Positions 7,054 through 16,233 are shown, counted from the first letter of the stretch. The stretch is 64,000 nt of DNA from Chitinophaga pinensis (GCA_943329075.2 CALQCM020000009.1:1-64000); one strand, 5' to 3'. Program-made: numbers and translations. The notes: generated by a model from the letters alone, not told the origin.

Positions 7054-8124
7054 ATGCCTGACGCACTGGTCCAATCGGCAATACATCACTGGGCGCCGCG
7101 CTTTGTTTCAAACGGCGTGCCGCTCACCGATTTCGAAGAGGTCACGGCGAAACTCGAACGCTGGGAGGACTGGTGTGAGGCATGGTGCAAATGCGCAGCG
7201 ATGCACGAAGGCATCGGGCGCGCGGCACTCGCCGACGGTTACAAACTTTCAGCGGCACAGCACCTCACGACCGCGGGTGTCTGTTATCACTTTGCCAAAT
7301 TTGTTTACGTGCGTGACGTCAAACAGATGCGTGCCGCGCACATGAAGGCGGTTGAGTGCCGCAAGCTCGCGTTGCCGTATCTGCAACCGGCCGGCGAATA
7401 CGTGCGCATTCCATTCGAGGGCAAATCGTTCGCCGGCATATTGCGGCACCCGGCGGGCGTCACGCCTGCGCCGGTTGTGGTGATGTGCATGGGGCTCGAT
7501 TCGGCGAAGGAGGAGATGGACAGCTATGAGTCGCTGTTTCTTGCGCGCGGGCTGGCGACGCTGACTTTCGACGGCCCGGGGCAGGGTGAATCCGAATACG
7601 ACATTCCGATCCGTGGCGAATACGAAACGGCGGTCAAAGCCGTAATCGACTGGCTGGAGACACGCAGCGATATTGATGCAACGAAGGCCGGCCTGTGGGG
7701 CGTCAGTCTTGGCGGTTATTACGCGCCGCGCGCGGCGGCGTTCGAGAAACGCGTCAAAGCCTGCATCGGTCTGTCCGGCCCCTACGACTGGGCGGATGTG
7801 TGGCCGCAGTTGCCGGAACTGACCCGCGAGACTTTCCGCGTGCGTTCGCACTCGGCCAGCGTCGACGATGCGTTGCGCGTCGGCCGCACGTTGAGCCTGA
7901 AAGGGGTGGCGTCGAACATTACCTGTCCGCTGTATCTGGTCGCGGGCAAACTTGACCGCATTGTGCCGTGGCAGGATGCCGAGCGCGTTGCGCGCGAAGC
8001 AAAGGGGCCGGTCGAACTGGTGATTGTCGAGGATGGCAACCACGTCGCCAACAACCGCGTTTACAAATACCGCACGCAGTCGGCCGACTGGATGGCAAAA
8101 CAACTGGGTCTGCCGCAGGTATAA
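7054..8124 (+). CDS. Alpha/beta hydrolase of the FrsA / 2,6-dihydropseudooxynicotine hydrolase type
   Basis: A 356-residue hydrolase with an N-terminal helical cap (about 1-115) and a C-terminal alpha/beta domain. The ATG at 7054 is preceded by an ACAGGAAG site. Nucleophile Ser218 is in GVSLGG, the acid is Asp301 in GKLDRIVPW and the base is His330 in DGNHVANN. From memory, DHPON hydrolase of Arthrobacter nicotine degradation uses Ser217, Asp300 and His329 plus Glu148; here the equivalent acidic residue appears to be Asp149 in MGLDSAKEE. The near-identical spacing supports a C-C bond hydrolase acting on a beta-diketone-like substrate, but the natural substrate is unknown. It starts a block whose next gene, a Bug receptor, follows after 11 bases. 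Confidence 0.8.
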   Translation: MPDALVQSAIHHWAPRFVSNGVPLTDFEEVTAKLERWEDWCEAWCKCAAMHEGIGRAALADGYKLSAAQHLTTAGVCYHFAKFVYVRDVKQMRAAHMKAVECRKLALPYLQPAGEYVRIPFEGKSFAGILRHPAGVTPAPVVVMCMGLDSAKEEMDSYESLFLARGLATLTFDGPGQGESEYDIPIRGEYETAVKAVIDWLETRSDIDATKAGLWGVSLGGYYAPRAAAFEKRVKACIGLSGPYDWADVWPQLPELTRETFRVRSHSASVDDALRVGRTLSLKGVASNITCPLYLVAGKLDRIVPWQDAERVAREAKGPVELVIVEDGNHVANNRVYKYRTQSADWMAKQLGLPQV

Positions 8125-8135
8125 GGAGGACGGGC

Positions 8136-9113
8136 ATGCGAAATCGCACATTGCTGTTGGTGTTGCTTCTACTGGTTGCGTCGATTCATGGATTGCCGTC
8201 GGGCGCCGCGGAGCCGGATGCGTCTTATCCGCAAAAGCCGATCCGCATGGTGGTGCCGTTTCCCACCGGTTTTGCCAGCGATTTTCTGGCGCGCGTGGTC
8301 AGCCAGAAACTGTCGGAGCTCTACGGCAAGCAGATCATCGTCGACAACCGGCCCGGCGGCGGCGGAGTGATCGGCAGTGTGCTGGTGGCAAAAGCGGCGC
8401 CGGACGGCTATACCCTGTCGACTGTCGCCTTGCCGCACCTGATCAACGCGCTGATCGCCGATGAACCGCAATACCGGCCGCTCGAAGATTTCACACCGAT
8501 TACGCAAATTGCCTCGCTGCCGAACTTTGTCCTGGTGAGCGGGCCGATCAACAATTTGCAGGAACTGATTGCGCTGGCCAAACAAAAGCCGGGCCAGTTG
8601 AATTTTGCCTCGGGCGGAGTCGGTAGCCAGTCGCATATCGCGGGCGAGCTGTTCAAGATATCCGCCGGCATTAATACCGTGCACGTGCCGTTCCGTACGC
8701 TGGGCGACGCCATGACGGAACTGGCGGCGCAGCGCGTGCATTACTATGTGATTCCCATTTCGGCCGGTATGCCTTTGCTCAAAGACGCGCGCTTCCGCGC
8801 GATTGCGGTCACTATTGATAAACGCGTCGAACAACTGCCCGACGTGCCGACGATGGCGGAGGCAGGGTTGCCGGGATTTCGCATCGACGGCTGGTTCGGC
8901 ATCCTCGGGCCGGCCGCCATGCCGCGCGCCCTGGTCGCGCGGTTGAATGCGGACATCACGGCCGTGTTGAAACAGCCCGATACGCGGGAACGCTTTCTGC
9001 GCCAGGGCGCGGAACCGGTATATACGACGCCTGCAGCGTTTGAGAAAATGCTCCGGGAAGAACTGGTGCGCTACCGCGATGTCGTCAAGGCAGCAGGCAT
9101 TAAGGCGCATTGA
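8136..9113 (+). CDS. Bug/TctC-family periplasmic binding protein (first of a tandem trio)
   Basis: A 325-residue extracytoplasmic receptor of the tripartite tricarboxylate transporter (TTT) family. An AAGGAGGA site at 8123-8130 sets the ATG at 8136. The signal peptide is MRNRTLLLVLLLLVASIHG with cleavage near residue 25. The family blueprint follows: YPQKPIRMVVPFPTGFASD, VDNRPGGGGVIG, APDGYTL, the KPGQLNFASGG strand and HVPFR. Family members bind small carboxylates through two loops, and many work outside transport as sensors. No TctA or TctB membrane subunit is present anywhere in the window. A near relative of the next gene, sharing a proline-framed PFPxGxASDFLAR segment. Confidence 0.92.
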   Translation: MRNRTLLLVLLLLVASIHGLPSGAAEPDASYPQKPIRMVVPFPTGFASDFLARVVSQKLSELYGKQIIVDNRPGGGGVIGSVLVAKAAPDGYTLSTVALPHLINALIADEPQYRPLEDFTPITQIASLPNFVLVSGPINNLQELIALAKQKPGQLNFASGGVGSQSHIAGELFKISAGINTVHVPFRTLGDAMTELAAQRVHYYVIPISAGMPLLKDARFRAIAVTIDKRVEQLPDVPTMAEAGLPGFRIDGWFGILGPAAMPRALVARLNADITAVLKQPDTRERFLRQGAEPVYTTPAAFEKMLREELVRYRDVVKAAGIKAH

Positions 9114-9148
9114 ACCAAGCAATTTCACCGACTTTTTTGGATGCGATT

Positions 9149-10108
9149 ATGAAAAAACTGAGCATGGCAATATTGCTTGCGCTGACTGCATTCGCTGCTG
9201 GCGCGCAGACCAAATACCCGAACAAGCCGATCCGCATGATTGTGCCGTTCCCGCCCGGTTCGGCCAGTGATTTTCTGGCGCGCACGGTAGGGCAGAAACT
9301 TAACGAGCAGTACGGCCAGCAGGTAGTCATCGACAACCGGCCCGGCGCCGGCGGCGTCGTCGGCAGTACGATGATCGCCAAGGCGGTGCCGGACGGTTAC
9401 ACACTCGGCATGATCGGGCAGCCGTATCTGATCAATGCCATTCTGCAAAAAGACGCGCCGTATCGCGCGCTCGAAGATGTCGCCACCATTGCGCAGGTTG
9501 CCACGCTGCCGAACGTGCTTGTGATTGCGCCCAATCTGCCGGTCAAAACCACTGCTGAACTGATCGCGATGGCGAAGGCCAAACCGGGCGAACTGAATTT
9601 CGGCTCAGCAGGCATCGGCGCCTCGTCGCATATTGCCGGCGAGGCCTTTAAGGCGGCGGCCGGCATCAATGTGGTGCACGTGCCGTTCAAGTTGCTCAGC
9701 GATGTATTTACCGAGATGATTTCCGGGCGCGTGCACATGTACATGTTTCCGCTACCGGCAGTGATGCCGATGCTGAAGGACGGCAAGTTGCACGTGCTTG
9801 CCGTTGGCACGTTGCAAAAGGTGCCGTCGCTGCCGGGGGTGCCGACGATTGCCGAATCCGGGCTGTCGGGGTTTCAGAGCGAGAGCTGGTTCGGTGTGGT
9901 CGCACCAGTCAAAACGCCGCGCGCTGTCGTGCAACAGCTAAACAAGGATATTGTGGCGATCCTGCAGCAAGCGGATACCAAAGAGCGTTTTCTGCGGCAG
10001 GGCGCCGACGCAGTCATCACGACGCCTGAGGAATTCCAGAAGCTGATGCAGTTTGAATTCGCCAAATATAAAAAACTGGTCAAGGACGCAGGCATTTCTG
10101 CGCAATGA
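9149..10108 (+). CDS. Bug/TctC-family periplasmic binding protein (second of the trio)
   Basis: 319 residues. MKKLSMAILLALTAFAAGA is a standard Sec signal peptide with Gln as the likely first mature residue. The start is placed at the ATG at 9149 because the signal peptide begins there; a TTG-initiated extension to 9110 overlaps the previous gene and is unlikely. Mature landmarks: YPNKPIRMIVPFPPGSASD, VIDNRPGAGGVVG, VPDGYTL and HVPFK. It looks like a duplication of the preceding gene. No strong ribosome site is seen, so it may depend on read-through translation from the gene 35 bases upstream. Confidence 0.92.
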   Translation: MKKLSMAILLALTAFAAGAQTKYPNKPIRMIVPFPPGSASDFLARTVGQKLNEQYGQQVVIDNRPGAGGVVGSTMIAKAVPDGYTLGMIGQPYLINAILQKDAPYRALEDVATIAQVATLPNVLVIAPNLPVKTTAELIAMAKAKPGELNFGSAGIGASSHIAGEAFKAAAGINVVHVPFKLLSDVFTEMISGRVHMYMFPLPAVMPMLKDGKLHVLAVGTLQKVPSLPGVPTIAESGLSGFQSESWFGVVAPVKTPRAVVQQLNKDIVAILQQADTKERFLRQGADAVITTPEEFQKLMQFEFAKYKKLVKDAGISAQ

Positions 10109-10130
10109 TTTGAAATTCGGAGGAAATAAT

Positions 10131-11102
10131 ATGAACAGAAAATTGAGCGTTTTACTCACCGCAATATCGCTGTTAATCGTTGCGCCCTGCGCGGTTGCAC
10201 AGGATAAATTTCCAACCAAACCGATCCGCATGCTGGTGCCGTTCTCGCCTGGCAGCGTGACCGACTATATTGCGCGTGCTATCGGTCAGAAGCTGTACGA
10301 GTCTTGGGGCCAGCAGGTGGTGGTCGACAACCGGCCGAGCGCGGGCGGCGTCATCGCTTCCGAACTCCTGCTCAGTGCGCCGCCCGATGGTTACACGCTG
10401 ATGACGGTGTCGATCGGGCACACCGTGAACGCCTCGCTTTATTCGAAATTGCCGTATGACACGGTCAAGGATTTCGCCGGCATTACGCTGCTTGCCGACG
10501 TGCCGACCGTTCTCGTGGTGACGCCCACGCTGGGTCTGAAATCAGTCAAGGACCTCGTTGATCTCGCCAAGGCCAAACCTGGTCAGATCAATTATGCCTC
10601 GGCGGGCGTCGGCAGCGGCGCACACATGAATGCCGAGCAGTTCAAACTCGCAACCGGCATCAACATTGTTCACGTGCCGTACAAGGGAACTCCGGAGGCG
10701 CTGACCAATGTGATCAGCGGCAGCGTCCAATTCTTTTTTTCGCCGATCACCGGCGCAGCGGCGCTTGTCAAAGGCGGCAAGATTACGGCGCTGGCGGTGT
10801 CGACGAAGAATCGCTCGCCGGTTCTGCCCGATCTGCCCAGTGCGTCGGAGGTTGGTATCGCGGGTTTTGAGTTTAACCTGTGGACGGGGCTTCTCGGCCC
10901 CGTGAAGCTGCCGAAGGAGATCAAGGACACGCTCAATCGCGAGGTGGTGCGCATACTAAACCAGCCCGATATGAAGGACCGCATGCTGACACAGGGTGCC
11001 ACGCCGCACCCGATGACGCCGCAGGAGTTTGATGGGTTTATCAAGAATGAAGTGGAGCGGCTTGCCAAAGTAGTCAAAGCTTCCGGCGCGCGTGCCGATT
11101 AA
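10131..11102 (+). CDS. Bug/TctC-family periplasmic binding protein (third of the trio)
   Basis: 323 residues, ATG at 10131 after a clear GGAGGAAATAAT. The signal peptide MNRKLSVLLTAISLLIVAPC ends at AVA before QDKFPTKPIRML. Binding-fold marks are VPFSPGSVTDYIARAIGQ, VDNRPSAGGVIA, PPDGYTL and HVPYKGTPEAL. It differs from its two neighbours in the ligand-facing segments (TVSIGHTVNASL instead of a TVALPH/IGQPY type), so it probably binds a different acid. Next comes the first LVIVD protein after 57 bases. Confidence 0.92.
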   Translation: MNRKLSVLLTAISLLIVAPCAVAQDKFPTKPIRMLVPFSPGSVTDYIARAIGQKLYESWGQQVVVDNRPSAGGVIASELLLSAPPDGYTLMTVSIGHTVNASLYSKLPYDTVKDFAGITLLADVPTVLVVTPTLGLKSVKDLVDLAKAKPGQINYASAGVGSGAHMNAEQFKLATGINIVHVPYKGTPEALTNVISGSVQFFFSPITGAAALVKGGKITALAVSTKNRSPVLPDLPSASEVGIAGFEFNLWTGLLGPVKLPKEIKDTLNREVVRILNQPDMKDRMLTQGATPHPMTPQEFDGFIKNEVERLAKVVKASGARAD

Positions 11103-11159
11103 GCGATACAACCAAAAGCCCGGTAGAAAAGTATATCGAACTAAGTTCAGGAAGAGGTA

Positions 11160-12713
11160 ATGGCCAATAAAAATCAGAATGGCATGAATAGACGCGACTT
11201 CATCAAGCTCGGCGCGGCGGCCGGCGGTCTGGCGGCGGCGGGCTCCGAACTGATCGCGCCGGCGTGGGCCAACCGTCATCCGCATCCGCGGCCGACCAGT
11301 GTCAAGTACCTCGATCGCAACACCTACCGCAAGAACTGCAGTGTTGTTTCGCATTTCGATCCGGGCGAGGAGCGCGAAGCGAAGATGCAGTTGATGGCAA
11401 TCGGTGCGCGGCGTTTCATGTTTATGCGCGGCGACGTGATCGACATTACTGATCCGCTGCGGCCGAAATTGCACAACCGCAAGGCCTTCGTCGGCAACCA
11501 GGTCAACCTCGCCTACAACAAGAAGCTCGGCAAATGGATCCTGATGACCGGCGCCGGCATTGCCGGCACGTTCTCGACGCCGAAAGCGCCGCGCGGCAAG
11601 TACGACGATCCGTCGATGATCCAGCAGAACATCAACCAGAAGGGCCTGCGCGGCGTGCGCTTCTACGACGCCAGCGATCCCGGCAAGCTGGTGCTGTTAT
11701 CGGAGTGGAGTTGCGATCAGGGCGACCCGAAGCGCGAAGTGCAGACCGGTTCCGGCACGCACCGCTGCTTTTACGACGGTGGTCAGTATGCCTATCTCGA
11801 CACGGCGCCGGACAACAGCTTCATCCGTATGGAAAGCTCGGTGCGTTATTACTGCAACTGCGTGCAGATCATCGACGTGTCAAATCCGGTGAGCCCCAAA
11901 TTTGTCACCAACTGGTGGATGCCGGGGCAGCGCGAAGGCGAGGAAGAAGCCTATAAAAAATGGCGTGAATACGGCGACAAGGAATCGTGGACGACGCTGC
12001 ATGGCCCGATGTACGTGCCGACCAAGGTCGAGGACGGTGGCAAGCTCGGTTACAGCGCCTGGGGTGCTTTCGGCATGCTGGTGCACGACCTCTCGGACAT
12101 TCGCAATCCGAAACTGATCGGGCAGTTCTATCCGAAAATGGAGAAGGGCGGTCTGCCGTTTCACACCATCGACATCGCGCGGTTGAATCGCGGCTTTGTC
12201 ATTACCAATCCCGAGGTGCTCAATCCGGACTGTAACGAGCCGTTGCAGCCGTTGTGGGTGCTCGACGTCAAGGATCCGACCAAACCGCGCGCGCTGGCAA
12301 AGATGCCGACACCGGTGCCGCCGACGGATGCGCCGTATAACAATTTCTGCGACAAGCGCGGCCGTTTCGGCCCGCACAACCCGCCGCACATGAAGGCACC
12401 GGGCAAGGCGCACCCGAATTTCACCGCCTACGCTTACTTTAATGCAGGCGTGCAGTTCTTCAATATCGAGGACCCGTCGAAGCCGCGCAACGTTGGTTAT
12501 TTCATTCCGCCGCAACCGGGCGATCTCGACGATTACCTGAGCTATCCGCGCGACGCCGGCGCGGTGTTCATCGAATGGGACCGCAACCTCATGTGGTGCG
12601 GCACCGGCACCGGTCTTTATTGCGTTACGTCACCGGCGCTTGGCAAACCCGTGCTCGAATCGATGACGGTTAAGGAATGGACGCTGCCGGGACTGAACGC
12701 CGGGCATGCCTAG
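11160..12713 (+). CDS. Tat-exported LVIVD-repeat beta-propeller protein
   Basis: A 517-residue exported propeller. MNRRDFIKLGAAAGGLAAAG is a twin-arginine signal (RRDFIK), implying export of a folded, perhaps cofactor-bearing protein; the ATG at 11160 follows AGGAAGAGG. LVIVD-type blades are marked by recurring D-x-x-[DN]-P-x-x-P strings: DITDPLRPKL, DVSNPVSPKFV, DVKDPTKPRAL and NIEDPSKPRNVGYF. Conserved Cys and His occur between blades (YCNCVQI, FHTIDIAR), but no haem CxxCH is visible. Catalytic role unknown. Two related proteins are encoded at 35451 and 37093, and it sits between the Bug trio and an M24 protein. Confidence 0.82.
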   Translation: MANKNQNGMNRRDFIKLGAAAGGLAAAGSELIAPAWANRHPHPRPTSVKYLDRNTYRKNCSVVSHFDPGEEREAKMQLMAIGARRFMFMRGDVIDITDPLRPKLHNRKAFVGNQVNLAYNKKLGKWILMTGAGIAGTFSTPKAPRGKYDDPSMIQQNINQKGLRGVRFYDASDPGKLVLLSEWSCDQGDPKREVQTGSGTHRCFYDGGQYAYLDTAPDNSFIRMESSVRYYCNCVQIIDVSNPVSPKFVTNWWMPGQREGEEEAYKKWREYGDKESWTTLHGPMYVPTKVEDGGKLGYSAWGAFGMLVHDLSDIRNPKLIGQFYPKMEKGGLPFHTIDIARLNRGFVITNPEVLNPDCNEPLQPLWVLDVKDPTKPRALAKMPTPVPPTDAPYNNFCDKRGRFGPHNPPHMKAPGKAHPNFTAYAYFNAGVQFFNIEDPSKPRNVGYFIPPQPGDLDDYLSYPRDAGAVFIEWDRNLMWCGTGTGLYCVTSPALGKPVLESMTVKEWTLPGLNAGHA

Positions 12714-12756
12714 GCATCCCCGACAATACTCGAAACGGATTCATCAGGAGATTTGA

Positions 12757-14115
12757 ATGGCCAGCAAGCGTAAACGCGTCGAACCGAAAAACGTCAAACC
12801 TTCGAGCATCGATCCGAAAAAGCGAATCAGCACGGCACCGGACGGTCTCTACGACCCGGCCAATCCGGGCCACCGCTGGGACCGCCCGCTGCAGGCCCCC
12901 GGCCGCATGCAGGTTGATTTCGAAGAACGCGTCGATTTCCGGCGTCTGCACGATTACCGTCTTGCGCGCACGCGCAATGCCTTGAAGAAATCGAAGCTCG
13001 GTGCGCTGCTGGTGTTCGACCAGATCAACATGCGCTACATCTCGAGCACCGTGATCGGCGAGTGGGCGCGCGACAAACTTACGCGCTGGTGTCTGTTGAC
13101 GGGTAACGGCGAACCTTGGGTGTGGGACTTTGGATCGGCGGTGCGCCATCACAAACTGTATGCACCCTGGCTGCCGACCAACCACTGCATCCCCGGGCTT
13201 GCCGGCCTGCGTGGTGCGGTATCGCCCAAAGTCGGGCTGTTCGAGCAGGCGGCGAAGGAGATTTACGATATTCTCAAACAGGAGGGTGTTGCCGACATGC
13301 CGATCGGTATCGACGTCGTCGAGCCGCCGTTCCTGTTTGCGCTGCAGAACCTCGGCCTCAAGGTGATGGACGGCCAGCAGGTCATGCTCGATGCGCGCGA
13401 GATCAAGAGCTACGACGAAATTACACTGCTCAACATGGCTGCTGCCATGGGCGACGGCGTGTATCAGGACATTTTCGAGGCACTCAAGCCCGGTGTGCGT
13501 GAAAACGAAATCGTCGCCATGGCGACCAAGCGTTTCTACGAAATGGGCTCGGATTGCGTCGAAGCGGTCAACGCGATCGCCGGCGAGCGCTGCAGCCCGC
13601 ATCCGCACAACTTCACCGACCGCCTGATCCGTCCGGGCGACCAGGCGTATTTCGACCTGATCCAGTCCTACATGGGTTACAAGACCTGTTACTACCGCAC
13701 TTTCACGGTGGGCAGTGCGACACCGGCCCAGCATGACGCCTACAAAAAGGCGCGCCGCTGGATGGATGACGCGATTGCCATGCTGAAACCCGGTGTCTCG
13801 ACGGATGACGTCGCGCGCGTATTTCCAAAGAGCACCGAAATCGGTTTTGAAACCGAGATGTCGGCCTTTGGTCTGAATTTCTGTCACGGCCTCGGCCTCG
13901 GCCTGCACGAACGGCCGCTGATTTCGCGCCTTAATTCGCTGAAAGATCCCTACGAACTGAAAGCGGGCATGGTGTTCGCGGTCGAGACCTTCTGTCCCGC
14001 CAAGGACGGCGTATCGGCGGCGCGTATCGAGGAAGAGGTCGTGTTGACACCGGACGGCGCAAAAATCATCACGCTCTTCCCCGCGCAGGAACTGCCGATC
14101 GCGAATAAATACTGA
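12757..14115 (+). CDS. M24 (pita-bread fold) protein, DddP/creatinase-like, incomplete metal site
   Basis: 452 residues: an N-terminal creatinase-like domain (about 60-215) and a C-terminal pita-bread domain (about 220-450). In M24 metallopeptidases five ligands (D, D, H, E, E) bind two metals. Here Asp300 (AYFDLIQS), His377 (CHGLGLGLHE), Glu410 (FAVETF) and Glu425/426 are present, but the second Asp, expected 11 residues after the first in GYxxDxTRT, is Cys311 in GYKTCYYRTF. A normal dimetal aminopeptidase is therefore unlikely. The long N-terminus and the LLVFDQINMRYISS stretch recall DddP DMSP lyases and related non-peptidase members. Substrate unknown. The ribosome site is CAGGAG, nine bases before the ATG. 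Confidence 0.8.
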   Translation: MASKRKRVEPKNVKPSSIDPKKRISTAPDGLYDPANPGHRWDRPLQAPGRMQVDFEERVDFRRLHDYRLARTRNALKKSKLGALLVFDQINMRYISSTVIGEWARDKLTRWCLLTGNGEPWVWDFGSAVRHHKLYAPWLPTNHCIPGLAGLRGAVSPKVGLFEQAAKEIYDILKQEGVADMPIGIDVVEPPFLFALQNLGLKVMDGQQVMLDAREIKSYDEITLLNMAAAMGDGVYQDIFEALKPGVRENEIVAMATKRFYEMGSDCVEAVNAIAGERCSPHPHNFTDRLIRPGDQAYFDLIQSYMGYKTCYYRTFTVGSATPAQHDAYKKARRWMDDAIAMLKPGVSTDDVARVFPKSTEIGFETEMSAFGLNFCHGLGLGLHERPLISRLNSLKDPYELKAGMVFAVETFCPAKDGVSAARIEEEVVLTPDGAKIITLFPAQELPIANKY

Positions 14116-14120
14116 TAACC

Positions 14121-14214
14121 GTGAAGGAGTGAATGAGTGAAGAAGGTCAAGGCGGCCGCACTTGCGCGGCTTTGCTCCTTCACTCCTTCACTCCTTCACT
14201 CATTCACTTTTTCA
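14121..14214. repeat. Octamer array with an inverted partner
   Basis: Five 8-base units run from 14175 to 14214: CTCCTTCA three times, CTCATTCA and CTTTTTCA. Facing them at 14121-14140 is GTGAAGGAGTGAATGAGTGA, the reverse complement of such units, so the RNA can fold into a long stem with the GC-rich 14151-14170 in the loop. It fills the gap between the M24 gene and the E1alpha gene and may attenuate or stabilise the transcript there. Confidence 0.6.
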
Positions 14215-14242
14215 CGGCTGCAACGCAACTAGGAGTCAATAC

Positions 14243-15268
14243 GTGAGTGCTTCAACAAAAAGCAAGAAAACAACCGGCGCATTGCCGGAGATCGGACGCG
14301 AAACGCGCCTCGAACTCTACCGGCTGCAACTCGAACTGCGGTATTGCGAGAAGCGCGCCTATGACCTGTTCCTGCAGAACCTGATCAAGGGCACCAGCCA
14401 TCTGTCGCTCGGGCAGGAAGCCATTGCCGCCGCCTTCGGCGTGGCGATGCGTCCCGACGACTATACGTTTTGCACCTATCGCGGCCACGCGCACACGCTG
14501 GCGCGCGGCGCCTCGATGGAAGGTGTGCTCGGTGAGTTGATGGGGCGCCAGTGCGGCCTGCTCGGTGGCAAAGGCGGGTCGATGCACCTCACCGACGTCG
14601 CCAAGGGGGTGATGGGCTCCTATGCCATCATTGGCGCGCATCTGCCGATCGCGGCGGGTGCGGCGTGGTCGGCGCAGTACCGCGGCACCAAACAGGTGGC
14701 GGTGTGCTTCTTCGGCGACGGCACAACGAATATCGGCGCCTTCCATGAAGCGCTGAATTTTTCGGTGGTGTGGAAGCTGCCGGTAGTGTTTGTTTGCGAA
14801 AATAATCTATACATGGAATACACGCCGATCAGCGCAGTCACTGCGGTGGCCAATCCGGCCTCCGACCGCGCGTCGGCCTACGGCCTGCCGTCGATCAATG
14901 TCGATGGCAACGATGCCGACGAAATGTATTTGACGGCGATGGCGGCGATCGAAAAAGCGCGCGATGGCGGCGGTCCTTCGCTGATCGAGGCACGCACCTA
15001 TCGTCACAGCGGCCACTCGCGCGCCGACCCCGGGAAGTACCGCCCGGAAGGTGAGCTGGAAAAATGGCTGAAGCTCGATCCGGTGGTGACCTATCGCGAA
15101 CGCCTGTTGAAATTCGGCTTCAACGATCCGACGCTGAAAGATGTGGAGAACGAGGTGCACCGCAAAGTGGACGCGGCAACGGCGACGGCGAAAGCCTCGG
15201 CGCTGCCTTTGATTGCGGATATTGAAAAGAACGTGTGGGCGGACGGGAGTGCAGCATGGCGGAACTGA
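14243..15268 (+). CDS. Thiamine-dependent 2-oxoacid/acetoin dehydrogenase E1 component, alpha subunit
   Basis: 341 residues. It forms with the next gene product the alpha2beta2 E1 that decarboxylates a 2-oxoacid (or cleaves acetoin) and passes the acyl group to lipoyl-E2. The TPP/Mg motif is GDGTTNIGAFHEALNF beginning at 158 and ending with ENN (186-188). GTSHLSLGQEAIAAAF and TYRGHAHTLARG match the substrate-channel region of AcoA/PdhA. Start is the GTG at 14243, supported by AGGAGT seven bases upstream; an upstream ATG frame runs through repeat DNA and is rejected. The 3' end overlaps the E1beta start by 13 bases. Confidence 0.9.
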   Translation: MSASTKSKKTTGALPEIGRETRLELYRLQLELRYCEKRAYDLFLQNLIKGTSHLSLGQEAIAAAFGVAMRPDDYTFCTYRGHAHTLARGASMEGVLGELMGRQCGLLGGKGGSMHLTDVAKGVMGSYAIIGAHLPIAAGAAWSAQYRGTKQVAVCFFGDGTTNIGAFHEALNFSVVWKLPVVFVCENNLYMEYTPISAVTAVANPASDRASAYGLPSINVDGNDADEMYLTAMAAIEKARDGGGPSLIEARTYRHSGHSRADPGKYRPEGELEKWLKLDPVVTYRERLLKFGFNDPTLKDVENEVHRKVDAATATAKASALPLIADIEKNVWADGSAAWRN

Positions 15269-16233
15269 CTTATCGCGACGCAGTCGCAGCAGCAATCGCG
15301 CAGGAAATGAAGCGCGACGAAAGCGTCGTGTTTCTGGGCGAAGACGTGGCGGCGGCCGGTGGCGTGTTCAAGGCCACGGTGGGCCTGCTCGAACAATTCG
15401 GCCCGAAGCGCGTGCGCGACTGCCCGATATCGGAACAGGCCATTCTTGGTGCGGCCATGGGCGCGGCGATGACGGGCCTGAAGCCGATCGCCGAAATCAT
15501 GTTCTCGGATTTTCTCGCCGTCTGCTGGGACATCGTCGCCAACGAAATAGCGAAGATCCGCTACATGACCGATGGTCAGGTCAGCATGCCGCTGGTGATT
15601 CGCACTGCCAATGGCGCCGGCTCGCGTTTCGGCGCTCAGCATTCGCAGGCAGTGGAGAACTGGGCGATGATGATCCCCGGCCTCAAGGTGGTGGCGCCGG
15701 CGTTTCCGGCTGACGTCAAAGGACTGCTGGCGGCGGCCATTCGCGATCCGGATCCGGTGTTGTTCTTCGAACAGAAATCGCTGTATCCGATGAAGGGCGA
15801 GGTGCCCGACGGCGAATACGTGGATCAACTGGGCAAGGCCAAGGTGCTGCGACAGGGCAAGGACGTCACCATCGTCGCCTTGGCGCTGATGGTGCACCGT
15901 GCACTCGATGCCGCGGCGATTCTGGAAAAGGAGTACGGCATATCGGCGACGGTGGTCGACGTGCGTTCGCTGGTGCCGCTCGACACGCAAACCATATTGA
16001 CGGAAGTCGCGAAGACCGGACGCCTGGTGACGATCGAGGAAAATCCGCGTTTGTGCGGCTGGGGCGCGGAAATCGCCTCCATCGCTGCCGAAGAATGTTT
16101 CTGGGATCTCGACGGCCCGATACACCGTATTACGACGCCGCATATCCCGCTGCCGGCAGCGGATCTGCTCGAAGACAACACGATCCCGTCGGTCGAGCGC
16201 ATCGTGCGCGAAATCCGGCAGCAAATCGATTAG
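15256..16233 (+). CDS. 2-oxoacid/acetoin dehydrogenase E1 component, beta subunit
   Basis: 325 residues, starting at the ATG at 15256 inside the end of E1alpha (ACGGGAG precedes it). Transketolase-like pyrimidine domain: LTYRDAVAAAIAQEM, FLGEDVAAAGGVF and DCPISEQAILGAAMGAA, with the conserved Glu that activates TPP. C-terminal transketolase domain: DVRSLVPLDTQTI, TIEENP and PHIPLPAADLLED. The C-terminal segment is the usual AcoB/PdhB/BkdA2 type. Coupling to E1alpha by overlap ensures equal amounts. The partner E2 lies 3.4 kb downstream, separated by two amidohydrolase genes. Confidence 0.92.
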   Translation: MAELTYRDAVAAAIAQEMKRDESVVFLGEDVAAAGGVFKATVGLLEQFGPKRVRDCPISEQAILGAAMGAAMTGLKPIAEIMFSDFLAVCWDIVANEIAKIRYMTDGQVSMPLVIRTANGAGSRFGAQHSQAVENWAMMIPGLKVVAPAFPADVKGLLAAAIRDPDPVLFFEQKSLYPMKGEVPDGEYVDQLGKAKVLRQGKDVTIVALALMVHRALDAAAILEKEYGISATVVDVRSLVPLDTQTILTEVAKTGRLVTIEENPRLCGWGAEIASIAAEECFWDLDGPIHRITTPHIPLPAADLLEDNTIPSVERIVREIRQQID

